From Variovorax sp. Root473 (GTDB taxonomy: Bacteria; Pseudomonadota; Gammaproteobacteria; Burkholderiales; Burkholderiaceae_C): DNA of 64,000 bases. Position numbers and translations under genes: made by a program. The DNA is taken from assembly GCF_001426505.1 (NCBI RefSeq), contig NZ_LMEV01000017.1, positions 1,333,155 through 1,397,154 on the forward strand. Reading direction: 5' to 3'. This document shows positions 26,349 to 35,175 of this stretch, piece by piece (position 1 is the first letter of the stretch; every line of letters begins with the position of its first letter). Under the pieces are notes generated by a model. It ran no database searches, was not told the origin of the DNA, and worked only from the letters and a program-made list of their open reading frames with translations.

Positions 26349-27350
26349 TTACTTGGCGGTGGACTTCGGCTGGGCGTCGTCCACCTTCACGGTGAACTTG
26401 CCGGCCAGGATGTCGGCCTGCTTGGCCTTCACCTTGGCCACGACGTCGGCCGGCACCTTCTTCTCGAAGGTGCCCAGCGGCGCCAGCTCGGAGCCCTTGT
26501 GCTTCATGTGCGAGTACACGCCGTAGTCTTCGGCGGCGAACTTGCCTTCCTTCACGAGCTTGATGGCGCGGTCGGCCGAGGGCTCGAAGTTCCACAGCGC
26601 CGAGGCCACCACCGTGTCGGGGTACTGGGCCTGCGTGTCGATCACGTTGCCGATGGCGAGCTTGCCCTTTTCCTTGGCCGCGTCCGACACGCCGAAGCGC
26701 TCGGCGTACATGATGTCGGCGCCCTTGTCGATCATCGCGAAGGCCGCTTCCTTGGCCTTCGGCGGGTCGAACCAGCTGTTGATGAAGCTCACGCTGAACT
26801 CCACCTTCGGGTTCGTTTCCTTCGCGCCCGCCATGAAGGCGTTCATGAGGCGATTGACTTCGGGAATCGGGAAACCGCCGACCATGCCGATGCGGTTGCT
26901 CTTGGTCATCCCGCCCGCGACCATGCCGCTGAGGTAGGCCGGCTCCTGGATGTAGTTGTCGAACACCGAGAAGTTCGGCGCCTGCGGCTTCAGCGACGAG
27001 CCCATGAGGAACGCCACCTTGGGAAAGTCTTTCGCGACCTTGCGCGCCGCCGCTTCCACGCCGAATACCTCGCCCAGGATCAGCTGGTTGCCGCCCGTGG
27101 CGTACTCGCGCATCACGCGCTCGTAGTCGGCATTGCTCACGTTCTCGGTCGCCTTGTATTCGATCTCCCCACGCGCCTCGGCCGCCTTCAGCGCCTTGTG
27201 GATGCGGCCCACCCATTGCTGCTCGAACGGCACCGTGTACACGGCCGCCACCTTGAGCTTGGCCTGCGCGAGCGCAAGGCCCGGGGCGCCCGCCGCAAGC
27301 GCTGCGGCAACGGCGATGGAACGAACGATCAACTGACGGCGTGCTGTCAC
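26349..27350 (-). CDS. BMP family ABC transporter substrate-binding protein (333 aa)
   Basis: Periplasmic binding protein of the PnrA/BMP family, which captures nucleosides or nucleobases. It has a Sec signal peptide (LIVRSIAVAAALAAGAPGLALA), then KLKVAAVYTVPFEQQWVGRI. FDNYIQEPAYLSGMVAGGM is the typical central motif. I chose GTG at 27348-27350 (VTARRQLIV) because GAGGAG lies about eight bases upstream; the frame is open 31 codons further but lacks support. It heads the minus-strand operon that ends with cytosine deaminase. The gap of 27 bases to the caspase-like gene implies cotranscription. Confidence 0.92.
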   Translation of the reverse strand: MTARRQLIVRSIAVAAALAAGAPGLALAQAKLKVAAVYTVPFEQQWVGRIHKALKAAEARGEIEYKATENVSNADYERVMREYATGGNQLILGEVFGVEAAARKVAKDFPKVAFLMGSSLKPQAPNFSVFDNYIQEPAYLSGMVAGGMTKSNRIGMVGGFPIPEVNRLMNAFMAGAKETNPKVEFSVSFINSWFDPPKAKEAAFAMIDKGADIMYAERFGVSDAAKEKGKLAIGNVIDTQAQYPDTVVASALWNFEPSADRAIKLVKEGKFAAEDYGVYSHMKHKGSELAPLGTFEKKVPADVVAKVKAKQADILAGKFTVKVDDAQPKSTAK

Positions 27351-27409
27351 GGTCTTCTCCTCGATTGAAATGAAAGAAACCAGCGCTGCAATCCCCATGC
27401 CCACCAACA

Positions 27410-27432
27410 GAGCCCGCCCTCGCGGCGGGCTC
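27410..27432 (-). terminator. Strong hairpin between upp and the BMP operon
   Basis: GAGCCCGCC (27410-27418) and GGCGGGCTC (27424-27432) pair over 9 bases with a 5-base loop. On the minus strand it follows upp and precedes the BMP gene. There is only a poor T-rich tail (TGTTGGT), but the position and stability suggest a terminator that separates the URC/upp unit from the transporter unit. Confidence 0.55.
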
Positions 27433-27535
27433 CCTTCCAGCAAACACCGAGGAACCGGCTCCGCCGGGCCTCAGGTGTTGCCCCCGGTAGGGGGTTGGCG
27501 AAGCGACACGAAGTGCGCGAAGCCTGGGGGCGAGC
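27433..27535. repeat. Dispersed-repeat-like sequence downstream of upp
   Basis: GC-rich, non-coding, with the small stem CCCCC (27481-27485) / GGGGG (27490-27494) and segments such as GGCGAAGCGACACGAAGTGC. From memory this string, with the adjacent 27433-27470 part, recurs in Variovorax intergenic regions. It differs from the element inside the ABC ATPase but has the same C-run/G-run style. It runs up to the end of upp. Confidence 0.5.
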
Positions 27536-28165
<630 letters not shown>

Positions 28166-28224
28166 TGGAGTCTTCTTTTGGTGTGCCGTTGCGGAAAAAC
28201 AGGAGAGTCTAAAAGACTGAAAGC

Positions 28225-29625
28225 CTAGAAGACGGTGCCGTCGCTCTCGATCAGCAGCGGTGGTGCACCGTCTCGCAAGCGCTGTGCCAGCACCCGGCCC
28301 GCGGCCCAGGTGCCGCCTTCGAGCACGCAGGCCAGGGGCAGTTCTTCCTCGGTGCGGTCGAGCACCTTGCGCACGCGCGGCGCGATCTCGTCGAGCAGCG
28401 CCACGGTGAGGGCGCGCCATTCGACGATGAATTCGTCGCCTGCTTTCCAGCGGCGGGTGAGAAACGCCGCCTCGCGCGGCACGATCACGCCGCTGTCGAT
28501 CAGCAGGCCGCCGTTGCGGTACTCGGGCAGGGCGGTGAGCGCGTCGAGCTGGCGCACCTTCACCCCGGCCCACTCGAAAGGTTCGAGCAGCGAATACGTG
28601 AGCCACTGTGACAGCTTGTGGAACGGCATCCAGCCATTGGTGAGCCCGGGGCCGCGCACGGCGCTGTGGCGCCAGCAGTCGCCCAGCGCAAAAGCCGGGT
28701 CGCCGGTGCCGCCCAGTTTGTCGCTGCCATCGGCTGCCAGGCTGTCGATGGCATTGGCCGCGGGCCAGATGTGCGAGAGGGTCTCGAGCAGCAGCGACAG
28801 GATCTGGTGTGCGGTGATCTCGGCCGTGGGCGGCGAGGCAGCGCCGAAGGGCGCCACGAGCGCGTCGAACATTCCGGCGGGCCGGCCGTCATCGCCGAAG
28901 GTCTCGGGCTGCTCGCTCATCGCTTCGCCGAGCCGGCGCAGCAGCACGGCGCGCCCGGCCAGGCCGACCAGCGGATTGACGTCGCTCACCTGGAAGGCGT
29001 CGCCCAGCCGGTCGGTCACGAGGCCACGCAGGCCCGCCGCGTCGACCTGCAGCGGATGGTCGGGGTCGGACGAGAAAAGCCCGCTCGTGAACGCATGGAA
29101 GCACGCCACGCCCAGGCCTTCGGAGCGTGTGAAGCGCTGGCCGGTGGCCGATTCGGTGTAGTGCCAGGTGGGGCCGGCACCCGCGTCGAGCAGCACGCTC
29201 ACGAGCACGAGGTCGATGTGGGCGCGGGCGCGCTGGCGGGCGTCGATGCCCTTGCCGAGCAGCGCGTCGAGTTGCTGGCGGCGGTCGACGCCGCCGGCCT
29301 CGAAGTGGCGCCAGCGGCTGTGGTACGGGATGGTGTCCCAGGGGTAGCGCTCGCGCGTGACCTCGGCCACGGTGCGCGCCGCGTCTTCGAGCGCGTCGTC
29401 GCTGCCGATGCGGAACCACTGCGATTCGTCGCGCCGCGCGCGCGCCAGCAGGGCGCCGGCGCGCTGGCGGATGGCGGCGGTGGTGCGCAGCAGGCTGGCG
29501 GCGCCGGCCGGGTGGGCGGTGTCGGGCGCGAACTCAATCGACGGATCGACATCGCCCGCGCCGCCGGGGCGCAGGCTGCCGGAACCGTCGGCGGGCAGGT
29601 GGATGTCGTCGGTGCTTCGGCTCAT
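28225..29625 (-). CDS. URC4/Urg3 family protein (DUF1688, 466 aa)
   Basis: Member of the URC4/Urg3 family, required for uracil breakdown by the URC pathway in the yeast Lachancea kluyveri. The exact reaction was not clearly known to me. Family features are [49 protein letters not shown] and [16 protein letters not shown]. It has no signal peptide. The start at 29623-29625 overlaps the URC1 stop in ATGA, which fits a shared pathway. The N-terminal 35 residues are low-complexity (Gly/Pro/Asp). Confidence 0.88.
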   Translation of the reverse strand: MSRSTDDIHLPADGSGSLRPGGAGDVDPSIEFAPDTAHPAGAASLLRTTAAIRQRAGALLARARRDESQWFRIGSDDALEDAARTVAEVTRERYPWDTIPYHSRWRHFEAGGVDRRQQLDALLGKGIDARQRARAHIDLVLVSVLLDAGAGPTWHYTESATGQRFTRSEGLGVACFHAFTSGLFSSDPDHPLQVDAAGLRGLVTDRLGDAFQVSDVNPLVGLAGRAVLLRRLGEAMSEQPETFGDDGRPAGMFDALVAPFGAASPPTAEITAHQILSLLLETLSHIWPAANAIDSLAADGSDKLGGTGDPAFALGDCWRHSAVRGPGLTNGWMPFHKLSQWLTYSLLEPFEWAGVKVRQLDALTALPEYRNGGLLIDSGVIVPREAAFLTRRWKAGDEFIVEWRALTVALLDEIAPRVRKVLDRTEEELPLACVLEGGTWAAGRVLAQRLRDGAPPLLIESDGTVF

Positions 29626-30935
29626 TCGCTCAGTCCCCGGCCCTTGGCCTTTTTCAGTTCCTCTGCGTCCGGCACGGGGCCGGGGGTGAAGTAGCCGGCC
29701 GCCATCTTGGCGTCCATCTCGACGCGGGCGTCGGCCGGGATCAGTGCGTCGGGAATGTTCACGCGCTCGCCGATCTCGATGCCCGAGCCGGTGATCGCGT
29801 CGAACTTCATGTTGCTCATCGACACGAGGCGGTGGATCTTCTTGATGCCCAGCCAGTGGAAGACGTCGGGCATCAGCTCCTGGAAACGCATGTCCTGCAC
29901 GCCGGCCACGCACTCGGTGCGCGCGAAATACTGGTCGGCCGTGTCGCCGCCGACCTGGCGCTTGCGGGCGTTGTAGACGAGGAACTTGGTCACTTCGCCG
30001 AGCGCGCGGCCTTCCTTGCGCGAGTAGGCGATGAGGCCCACGCCGCCGCGCTGGGCGCCCTGGATGCATTCCTCGATGGCGTGCGTGAGGTAGGGGCGGC
30101 AGGTGCAGATGTCGGAGCCGAACACGTCGGAGCCGTTGCACTCGTCGTGGATGCGGGCGGTAAGTTCGACGTCGCGATTGGCCAGGTCGCGCGGGTTGCC
30201 GAAGATGTAGAGCGTCTGCCCGCCGATGGGTGGCAGGAACACCTCCAGGTCGGAGCGCGTGACCAGCTCGGGGTACATGCCGCCGGTTTCCTCGAAGAGC
30301 GTGCGGCGCAGGTCGGTCTCGGAGCAGCCGAAGCGGCGCGCCACCTCGGGCAGGTACCACACGGGTTCGATGGCCGCCTTGGTCACCATGGCCGCGCCGC
30401 CCGTGGTGAGGAAGTGGCCGTCGGCCTTGAGGCGGCCGCTTTGCAGCGCCTCGATCACCTCGGGCAGGATCACATGCGCCTTGGTGATTGCGATGGTCGG
30501 GCGGATGTCGTAGCCGGCCGCGAGTTCGGTGGAGAACACATCGGCCACCAGCGCACCCCAGGGGTCGAGCGAGACGATGCGCCCGGGCTCGCTCCATTGC
30601 GGATAGGGGCCGATGACATCGGTGGGCGCGGTGTTGGTGAGGTCGGCCTTGTGCTCGCGCTTCAGGGCGCCGGCCGCCACGGCGAGCGCGCGGTACACGC
30701 TGTACGAGCCGCTGTGCGTGCCGATGACGTTGCGGTGCGCGCGCTTGGTGGTGGTGCCGACCACGGGCCCGCGCTCGGTGGCGGTGGTCGCGCCCCACTG
30801 GATGGGCAGGGCGCCGAAACCGCCGGCATGCGAGGTCAGGCGGATGTGGCCTGTCGACGTGGAGGGATGCAGCGCAGGGTGGGGTGCCGGGCCAGCCGGC
30901 AATGCGGAAGGGATCGCGGTGCTATCTACGGACAT
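29622..30935 (-). CDS. URC1-type GTP cyclohydrolase II homologue (437 aa)
   Basis: Homologue of RibA-type GTP cyclohydrolase II that in the URC pathway is thought to open the pyrimidine ring of a uracil nucleotide. The zinc site HDECNGSDVFGSDICTCRP replaces the RibA motif with the Cys spacing kept. RKEGRALGEVTKFLVYNAR corresponds to the catalytic Arg/Tyr region, and an extra N-terminal part of about 200 residues is typical of URC1. It is unlikely to serve riboflavin synthesis because no rib genes are nearby and URC4 and upp follow. A good sigma-70 promoter lies 21 bases upstream of the ATG. Confidence 0.9.
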   Translation of the reverse strand: MSVDSTAIPSALPAGPAPHPALHPSTSTGHIRLTSHAGGFGALPIQWGATTATERGPVVGTTTKRAHRNVIGTHSGSYSVYRALAVAAGALKREHKADLTNTAPTDVIGPYPQWSEPGRIVSLDPWGALVADVFSTELAAGYDIRPTIAITKAHVILPEVIEALQSGRLKADGHFLTTGGAAMVTKAAIEPVWYLPEVARRFGCSETDLRRTLFEETGGMYPELVTRSDLEVFLPPIGGQTLYIFGNPRDLANRDVELTARIHDECNGSDVFGSDICTCRPYLTHAIEECIQGAQRGGVGLIAYSRKEGRALGEVTKFLVYNARKRQVGGDTADQYFARTECVAGVQDMRFQELMPDVFHWLGIKKIHRLVSMSNMKFDAITGSGIEIGERVNIPDALIPADARVEMDAKMAAGYFTPGPVPDAEELKKAKGRGLSE

Positions 30936-30955
30936 TGGGAGCCCTCAAAAAATGC

Positions 30956-30984
30956 AATGTACCGAGCACTTGTGCGGCTGGCAA
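30956..30984 (-). promoter_or_regulatory. Promoter of the URC1-URC4-upp unit
   Basis: On the minus strand TTGCCA (30979-30984) and TACATT (30956-30961) are exactly 17 bases apart. The spacer holds the small dyad GCAC-AA-GTGC. An 8-bp inverted repeat, GAGCCCTC (30939-30946) and GAGGGCTC (30987-30994), brackets the promoter and could be a regulator site. The resulting leader would be about 14 bases plus the ribosome site GAGGG. Confidence 0.55.
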
Positions 30985-31027
30985 GCGAGGGCTCGCGCGG
31001 CCTGGCCGCACTTTCGCGCACTGGCGT

Positions 31028-31495
31028 TCAGGTGGGCGACGAGCGCAGGCCGTAGGTCTTGCCGTGCACGAACAGGTACTCGGCGCGCAACACCGCGTCG
31101 CCTTTTTCGCCGGTGAAAGTGAAGCCGAGCACCGCGACCGGCGTGCCGGGCTTGATCTCCTCGACGCTCCAGGCCTGCAGCCGCGTGAGCGGAGCCAGTT
31201 CGACCTGCCACTTGCGATCGCGCCGCGTCGGCAGTTGCGCCTTCGCCAGCAGCGCGGCGCCGTCCACCGACGCGCTCTGCCTGGGCAACGCGCGCTGCTT
31301 CAGGTCGGGCGGCAGCGCGGGGTTTTCGGGCAGCTCGATCTCCAGCTCGCCGTGCGGATTGCGCCAGCTCACCTTGGTGGCGCGGCCTTCCAGGTACAGC
31401 GGGCGCTCCTGGTCAAAACTGCTCCAGCCGTGGTGGGCCCAGGCGGGCAGGACCAGGCCAATCGAACCGGCCACGAACATGCGTCGATGCAGCAT
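31028..31495 (-). CDS. DUF6152-like periplasmic protein (155 aa)
   Basis: Small exported protein. A twin-Arg-like start (MLHRRMFVAGSIGLVLPAWA) gives a signal peptide, followed by HHGWSSFDQERPLYLEGRATK, and WRNPHGELEIELP is typical of the DUF6152 family. Function unknown; the His pair at the mature N-terminus could bind metal. AAGGAG lies upstream of the ATG at 31493-31495. It follows a small membrane protein by 14 bases on the same strand; the family often occurs with such proteins and may act in metal handling. Confidence 0.8.
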   Translation of the reverse strand: MLHRRMFVAGSIGLVLPAWAHHGWSSFDQERPLYLEGRATKVSWRNPHGELEIELPENPALPPDLKQRALPRQSASVDGAALLAKAQLPTRRDRKWQVELAPLTRLQAWSVEEIKPGTPVAVLGFTFTGEKGDAVLRAEYLFVHGKTYGLRSSPT

Positions 31496-31509
31496 CGCGT
31501 TCTCCTTGG

Positions 31510-31929
31510 TCAGACATAGGCAATCCAGCGCCCGCAGATGATGACAGCGAGCCAAAACCCCAGCGAAAGAAGGCATTGCGCCTGGCCGAAGCGGTCGATG
31601 GCGGCGGCGCCGCCACGCAATTGAAAGAGCGCCGCATTGGCGCCGGCCAGTGCGATCAGGCCCAGTTTGACGCGGAAGGCGTTGTTCGCCAGCAGTTCGT
31701 CGGGCTGGCCGGAGAACATGGTGAGTCCGGTGACGGCGCACAGTCCGAAACCGACGAGGGCCGGCCGCAGCGTGAGGCGGGCCAGCAGCGGCGCCGGCAA
31801 CTCGCGGCCCAGGCCGAGCGCGCGCAGCTCGAACACCAGCAGGCCGCCGAACAGCAGCGCAATGCCCACGATGTGCACCGCTTCCAGCGCCGGGTAGGCC
31901 CAGGGGTGCGAGACGAGTCCGGCCAGCAT
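31510..31929 (-). CDS. Four-helix inner-membrane protein (139 aa)
   Basis: Four hydrophobic segments can be seen (around residues 12-35, 55-75, 85-105 and 115-138). The first has a conserved-looking His (LEAVHIVGIALLFGGLLVFE), which recalls CopD-like and DUF2214/DUF6644-type haem- or metal-related membrane proteins. No assigned function. It is cotranscribed with the DUF6152-like gene and divergent from the ECF sigma factor, so it may belong to the sigma factor's response. Confidence 0.78.
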   Translation of the reverse strand: MLAGLVSHPWAYPALEAVHIVGIALLFGGLLVFELRALGLGRELPAPLLARLTLRPALVGFGLCAVTGLTMFSGQPDELLANNAFRVKLGLIALAGANAALFQLRGGAAAIDRFGQAQCLLSLGFWLAVIICGRWIAYV

Positions 31930-31997
31930 CGGCGCAGCTTAGCGGAGCCCCCCGCCGGGGCGGGCACAATCGCTTGCAATCTTTTTTGACAACGGCT

Positions 31998-32023
31998 GTA
32001 ACCGGCCCGCCGGATGGCACGAA
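31998..32023 (+). promoter_or_regulatory. ECF-type promoter motif at the sigma-factor start
   Basis: GTAACC (31998-32003) and CGAA (32020-32023) are separated by exactly 16 bases. I recall the same GTAACC-N16-CGAA pattern for the SigF/NrsF ECF system of Caulobacter. It overlaps the apparent start codon at 32014, so a transcript from it would begin after that ATG. Either the start is downstream (a CTG would be needed), or the motif is fortuitous. Confidence 0.4.
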
Positions 32024-32595
32024 CCACTGTAGGACGCAGAACGGAATGGGGCGACGCAGAAGCGGCGCTGCGCAGCCTGTTCCTTCGCGGGCTCGACGGC
32101 GACGCCGGCGCGTACCGCGAGTTCCTGCAGCGACTCAGCGCGCACCTGCGCGCCTTTCTGGGCAAGCGCCTCTTCGGCTGGCCCGATGACGTGGAAGACC
32201 TTGTCCAGGAATGCCTGCTCGCCATGCACAACCAGCGCCATACGTACCAGAGCGACCAGCCGTTGACGGCCTGGGTGCATGCGATTGCACGCTACAAGAT
32301 GATCGACCTGCTGCGCGCCAAGTCGGTCCGCGACGACCTGCATGACCCGCTGGACGACGACCTGGCCGTGTTCGCCGATTCCGCCACCGACGCCAGCGAT
32401 GCGAAGCGCGACCTCGGTGGACTGCTGCAGACCCTGCCCGAACGCCAGCGGCTGCCGATCGTGCACGTGAAGATCGAAGGCCTGTCGGTGGCCGAGACCG
32501 CCAGCCTCACGGGCATGTCGGAGTCGGCCGTGAAGGTCGGCATCCACCGGGGCCTGAAGGCCCTGGCCGCGAAATTCGGAGGCGCGACGTCATGA
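32014..32595 (+). CDS. ECF RNA polymerase sigma factor (193 aa)
   Basis: Extracytoplasmic-function sigma factor that redirects RNA polymerase to stress genes. Region 2 is visible in DDVEDLVQECLLAMHNQRHTY and AWVHAIARYKMIDLLR. Region 4 is in LPERQRLPIVHVKIEGLSVAETASLTGMS followed by ESAVKVGIHRGLKAL, quoted as LPERQR and GMSESAVKVGIHRGLKAL. The gene overlaps an NrsF-type anti-sigma gene by 4 bases, placing it in the group that includes Caulobacter SigF, which responds to metal or oxidative stress. The ATG at 32014 is the only ordinary in-frame start that gives full region 2, but see the overlapping promoter motif. Confidence 0.92.
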   Translation: MARTTVGRRTEWGDAEAALRSLFLRGLDGDAGAYREFLQRLSAHLRAFLGKRLFGWPDDVEDLVQECLLAMHNQRHTYQSDQPLTAWVHAIARYKMIDLLRAKSVRDDLHDPLDDDLAVFADSATDASDAKRDLGGLLQTLPERQRLPIVHVKIEGLSVAETASLTGMSESAVKVGIHRGLKALAAKFGGATS

Positions 32596-33233
32596 AGACG
32601 GACGACCTCGTCGACCTGCTGGCCACCGGCGACGTGGCCGTGCCGCGGCGCAGCGCCAGCGGGCGCATCGGGTGGGCGGTGCTCGCGGCGCTGCCGCTGT
32701 CCTTCGTGATCCTGCTCGCCGAGTACGGGCTGCGGCGCGACCTGGTGCAGGCGATGTTCTGGCCGATGTTCTGGGTCAAGGTGCTGTTTCCGCTGTGCAT
32801 CGCGGCGGCCGCCTTCGTGACGCTGCAGCGGCTGGCGCGGCCCGGCGTGCGCGTGCGGCACGCGTGGTGGGGCGGGGTCCTGCCGGTGCTCGGAATCTGG
32901 GGGCTGGCGGCGTTCGCCTGGATTTCGCTGCCGGCCGAAGAGCGCATGCCGTCGCTGATGGGGCAGTCGTGGCGCATCTGCGCGTTGAGCATCGGCTTGA
33001 TGGCGCTGCCCGTGTTCGCGGCCACGTTCGTGGCGCTGCGGGGATGGGCGCCGACGCGGCCTGCCCTGGCGGGTGCCGCAGCCGGCGCGCTGGCCGGCGG
33101 CATCGGCGCCGCGGTCTATGCGCTGCACTGCGCCGAACTCACGGCGCCGTTCCTGGCCGTCTGGTACGTGAGCGGGATCGCCGTGCCGGTGCTGCTGGGC
33201 GCGGCACTGGGGCCGCGCCTGCTGCGCTGGTAA
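32592..33233 (+). CDS. NrsF/DUF1109-type anti-sigma factor (213 aa)
   Basis: Inner-membrane anti-sigma factor that holds the ECF sigma factor until a signal arrives. It begins with a short cytoplasmic part (MKTDDLVDLLATGDVAVPRR) that contacts the sigma factor. Six hydrophobic segments follow, with the family-type GLMALPVFAATFVALRGWAP. A Cys at CALSIGL and another at LHCAELTAPF may sense metal or redox state, as proposed for this family. ATGA overlap with the sigma gene. Confidence 0.88.
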   Translation: MKTDDLVDLLATGDVAVPRRSASGRIGWAVLAALPLSFVILLAEYGLRRDLVQAMFWPMFWVKVLFPLCIAAAAFVTLQRLARPGVRVRHAWWGGVLPVLGIWGLAAFAWISLPAEERMPSLMGQSWRICALSIGLMALPVFAATFVALRGWAPTRPALAGAAAGALAGGIGAAVYALHCAELTAPFLAVWYVSGIAVPVLLGAALGPRLLRW

Positions 33234-33246
33234 CGCTGGCGGGCCT

Positions 33247-34758
33247 TCAGCGCTTCTTGCTGCCGAAGATCCCGCCCAGCACGCCGCGCAGGATCTCCTT
33301 GCCGACCGACGTGCCCATGGTGCGAACCGCCGACTTGGCCATCGTCTGCACGAGGCCGTCGCGCTTGCCGCCACGTGGGCCGGTGCTGCCGAAGAGCATG
33401 TCGTTGAGCATGCCGCCCATGCCGGACGATTCTTCCGCGGCGGTCCCGCCCTTGGCGCCGGCGGCCGGTGCATCGGGCGCGCTCTCGGCGCGGCCCTTGA
33501 GCTTTTCGTAGGCCGATTCGCGGTCGGCCGTCTTCTCGTACACGCCGGCCACCAGCGAGCCTGCGATGAGCGCCTTGCGCTGGTCGGGCGTGATCGGGCC
33601 GAGCTGGCTGCCCGGCGGCAGCACGTACACGCGCTCGGTGACGCTCGGGCGGCCCTTGGCGTCCAGGAAGCTGACCAGCGCTTCGCCCACGGCGAGTTCG
33701 GTGATGGCGGTCTCGATGTCGAGGCCGGGCTTCTGGCGCATGGTGCTGGCGGCGGCCTTGACGGCCTTCTGGTCGCGCGGCGTGAAGGCGCGCAGCGCGT
33801 GCTGCACGCGGTTGCCCAGTTGGGCCAGCACCGAGTCGGGAATGTCGAGCGGGTTTTGGGTGACGAAATACACGCCGACGCCCTTGGAGCGCACCAGCCG
33901 CACCACGAGCTCGATGCGTTCGACCAGCGCCTTGGGCGCCTCGTTGAACAGCAGGTGGGCCTCGTCGAAGAAGAAGGCCAGCTTCGGCTGCTCGGGGTCG
34001 CCGATTTCGGGCAGTTGCTCGAACAGCTCCGACAGCATCCACAGCAAAAAGGTGGCGTACAGGCGCGGCGAGTTCATGAGCTTGTCGGCCGCCAGGATGT
34101 TCACCACCCCCTTGCCGCCGACCGTCTGCATGAAGTCGGAGATGTTGAGCATCGGCTCGCCGAAGAACTTGTCGCCACCCTGGGTCTCGATCTGCAGCAG
34201 GCCGCGCTGGATCGCCCCCACGCTGGCGGCGCTGATGTTGCCGTACTCGGTGGTGAACTGGCTCGCGTTCTCGCCCACGTGCTGCAGCATGGCGCGCAGG
34301 TCTTTCAGGTCGAGCAGCAGCATGCCGCTGTCGTCGGCGATCTTGAACACCAGGTTCAGCACGCCGGCCTGGGTTTCGTTCACGTCGAGCATGCGGCCCA
34401 GCAGCAGCGGGCCCATGTCGGACACTGTGGCGCGCACCGGGTGGCCTTGTTCGCCGAACACGTCCCACAGCGTGACGGGGCAGGCGGCCGGCTCGGGCAC
34501 GTCGATGCCGCGTTCCTTGAGCGTGGCGGCCAGTTTCTCGCCGACGCTGCCTTTCTGGCTGATGCCGGTCAGGTCGCCCTTGACGTCGGCCATGAACACC
34601 GGCACACCGATGTTCGACAGCTGCTCGGCAATGGTCTGCAGCGAGACGGTCTTGCCGGTGCCAGTGGCGCCGGTGATGAGGCCGTGGCGGTTGGCCAGGC
34701 CGGGCAGCAGGGCGCACTCGATGGTGTCGTGGCGTGCGATCAGAAGGGGGTCGGCCAT
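33247..34758 (-). CDS. HerA-like ATPase, DUF853/YjgR family (503 aa)
   Basis: Cytoplasmic P-loop ATPase of the FtsK/HerA superfamily. Walker A is in [20 protein letters not shown] and Walker B in [17 protein letters not shown], and [20 protein letters not shown] is the sensor-type motif of YjgR. The C-terminal part is Gly/Ala-rich, with [13 protein letters not shown] and a basic end. The role of YjgR is unclear; DNA translocation or repair has been suggested for relatives. It stands alone on the minus strand, divergent from the polyene-like operon. Confidence 0.9.
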   Translation of the reverse strand: MADPLLIARHDTIECALLPGLANRHGLITGATGTGKTVSLQTIAEQLSNIGVPVFMADVKGDLTGISQKGSVGEKLAATLKERGIDVPEPAACPVTLWDVFGEQGHPVRATVSDMGPLLLGRMLDVNETQAGVLNLVFKIADDSGMLLLDLKDLRAMLQHVGENASQFTTEYGNISAASVGAIQRGLLQIETQGGDKFFGEPMLNISDFMQTVGGKGVVNILAADKLMNSPRLYATFLLWMLSELFEQLPEIGDPEQPKLAFFFDEAHLLFNEAPKALVERIELVVRLVRSKGVGVYFVTQNPLDIPDSVLAQLGNRVQHALRAFTPRDQKAVKAAASTMRQKPGLDIETAITELAVGEALVSFLDAKGRPSVTERVYVLPPGSQLGPITPDQRKALIAGSLVAGVYEKTADRESAYEKLKGRAESAPDAPAAGAKGGTAAEESSGMGGMLNDMLFGSTGPRGGKRDGLVQTMAKSAVRTMGTSVGKEILRGVLGGIFGSKKR

Positions 34759-34808
34759 GGGGTGCTCCGGGTCGTATCGAAGCGCGCAGTCTAATCAAGA
34801 GCCACTCC

Positions 34809-34834
34809 TATAATTCACGACCCCGCACGGTCGT
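34809..34834 (+). promoter_or_regulatory. TATAAT box and leader hairpin before the polyene-like operon
   Basis: A perfect TATAAT lies at 34809-34814; no good -35 is present (the base run near 34786-34791 is GCAGTC-like), so an activator may be needed. Directly after it ACGACC (34817-34822) and GGTCGT (34829-34834) form a 6-bp hairpin at or near the 5' end of the RNA. The ribosome site CAGGAGG (34849-34855) is five bases before the TTG start. Confidence 0.45.
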
Positions 34835-34860
34835 CCAGGAAAAAAGTTCAGGAGGTTTTT

Positions 34861-35172
34861 TTGTCATCGACTGCTCAGCCCCCCATTCCCGCCACTGGCG
34901 ATGCATCCGAACAGTCGCCGATCGAAAAAGAGCTGGCTGTGCTGCTCGTGAACGCGCTCAATCTCGAGGTCGCGCCTGAAGAGATCGTTCCCACCGACCC
35001 GCTGTACGGCGAAGGCCTGGGCCTCGACTCCATCGACATCCTCGAAGTCGCGCTCGAAGTTTCGCGCCGCTACGGTTTCCAGCTGCGTTCGGACGACGAG
35101 CGCAACCAGCAGATTTTCCAGTCGCTGCGTACGCTGGCGGCCCACGTCGCCGAGCACCGCAGCGCCACCTGA
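34861..35172 (+). CDS. Acyl carrier protein (103 aa)
   Basis: Carries acyl intermediates on a 4'-phosphopantetheine arm at Ser57 in GLGLDSIDILEVALEVS. The N-terminal 20 residues are an unusual Pro/Ser-rich extension. The start is TTG at 34861, supported by AGGAGG five bases before it. It resembles the ACPs of aryl polyene clusters (ApeE/ApeF type) more than the housekeeping AcpP. First gene of a ten-gene operon with very short gaps. Confidence 0.88.
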   Translation: MSSTAQPPIPATGDASEQSPIEKELAVLLVNALNLEVAPEEIVPTDPLYGEGLGLDSIDILEVALEVSRRYGFQLRSDDERNQQIFQSLRTLAAHVAEHRSAT

Positions 35173-35175
35173 TCC

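Noticed and set aside
23538-27368. A 1276-codon open frame on the plus strand opposite the caspase-like and BMP genes
   Set aside because: Composition is His/Gly/Val/Leu-rich without recognisable domain, as in antisense shadows. The minus-strand genes have intact motifs and signals.
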